A stretch of 5,891 bases of DNA from positions 1 through 5,891 of the forward strand of contig DESG01000059.1 of NCBI GenBank assembly GCA_002361175.1, in the 5' to 3' direction. Position 1 is the first letter of the stretch, and every line of letters starts with the position of its first letter. The notes below the pieces were generated by a model that saw only the letters and a list, made by a program, of their open reading frames with translations, had not been told where the DNA came from and searched no databases. Both the position numbers and the translations under genes were made by a program. This document shows positions 5,834 through 5,891 of the stretch, piece by piece. The stretch is from Lachnoclostridium sp. UBA3320 (GTDB lineage Bacteria > Bacillota > Clostridia > Lachnospirales > Lachnospiraceae).

Positions 5834-5891
5834 TAGAATTTTTATATTTTTTAGAATAATAAAAGATATTTTGTAACAGTTCAGATACCCC

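Overview
The window looks like chromosome from a low-GC Gram-positive anaerobe, most plausibly a clostridial Lachnospiraceae-type bacterium. The reasons are AT-rich codon use, strong AGGAGG-type ribosome binding sites, a GTG-started LacI-family regulator, a GalE of Firmicutes type and a sigma-A-like promoter. The exact genus cannot be read from this sequence.

Left part (1-1491, + strand): the 3' portion of a very AT-rich gene that enters from outside the window. It encodes a DUF2357/COG1700-type PD-(D/E)XK nuclease with a cysteine-rich, probably zinc-binding C-terminus. Proteins of this kind usually act with a McrB-like AAA+ motor in Type IV-like restriction or phage defence. The partner, if present, would lie upstream and is not visible. 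The gene carries an in-frame 24-bp tandem duplication.

Middle (1492-1697): a 206-bp gap between convergent genes. It holds a long, branched palindrome (1539-1693) with an outer stem of about 31 bp and two inner hairpins, plus an extra upstream arm (1513-1522) that could pair competitively. It marks the boundary between the AT-rich defence gene and the more balanced metabolic genes. It may be a bidirectional terminator, a MITE-like element or a structured RNA; I do not recognise it as a known family.

Right part (5833-1698, all - strand): one probable operon, read right to left. A promoter (5805-5833) with an overlapping CpG-centred palindromic operator (5780-5799) drives a LacI-family regulator. 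This is followed by a cytoplasmic GH53 endo-beta-1,4-galactanase, UDP-glucose 4-epimerase (galE) and a shikimate dehydrogenase-like protein (aroE). Gaps are 34-65 bp with no clear terminator between genes. The first three genes fit a galactan or galacto-oligosaccharide module: sensing, cleavage of imported beta-1,4-galactan fragments inside the cell, and UDP-galactose/UDP-glucose interconversion. Transporters, beta-galactosidase and galK/galT are not in the window. The aroE-like gene is the odd member, and its cofactor loop lacks the usual NADP-type NRT motif.

No tRNA, rRNA, CRISPR array or intact insertion sequence was seen.
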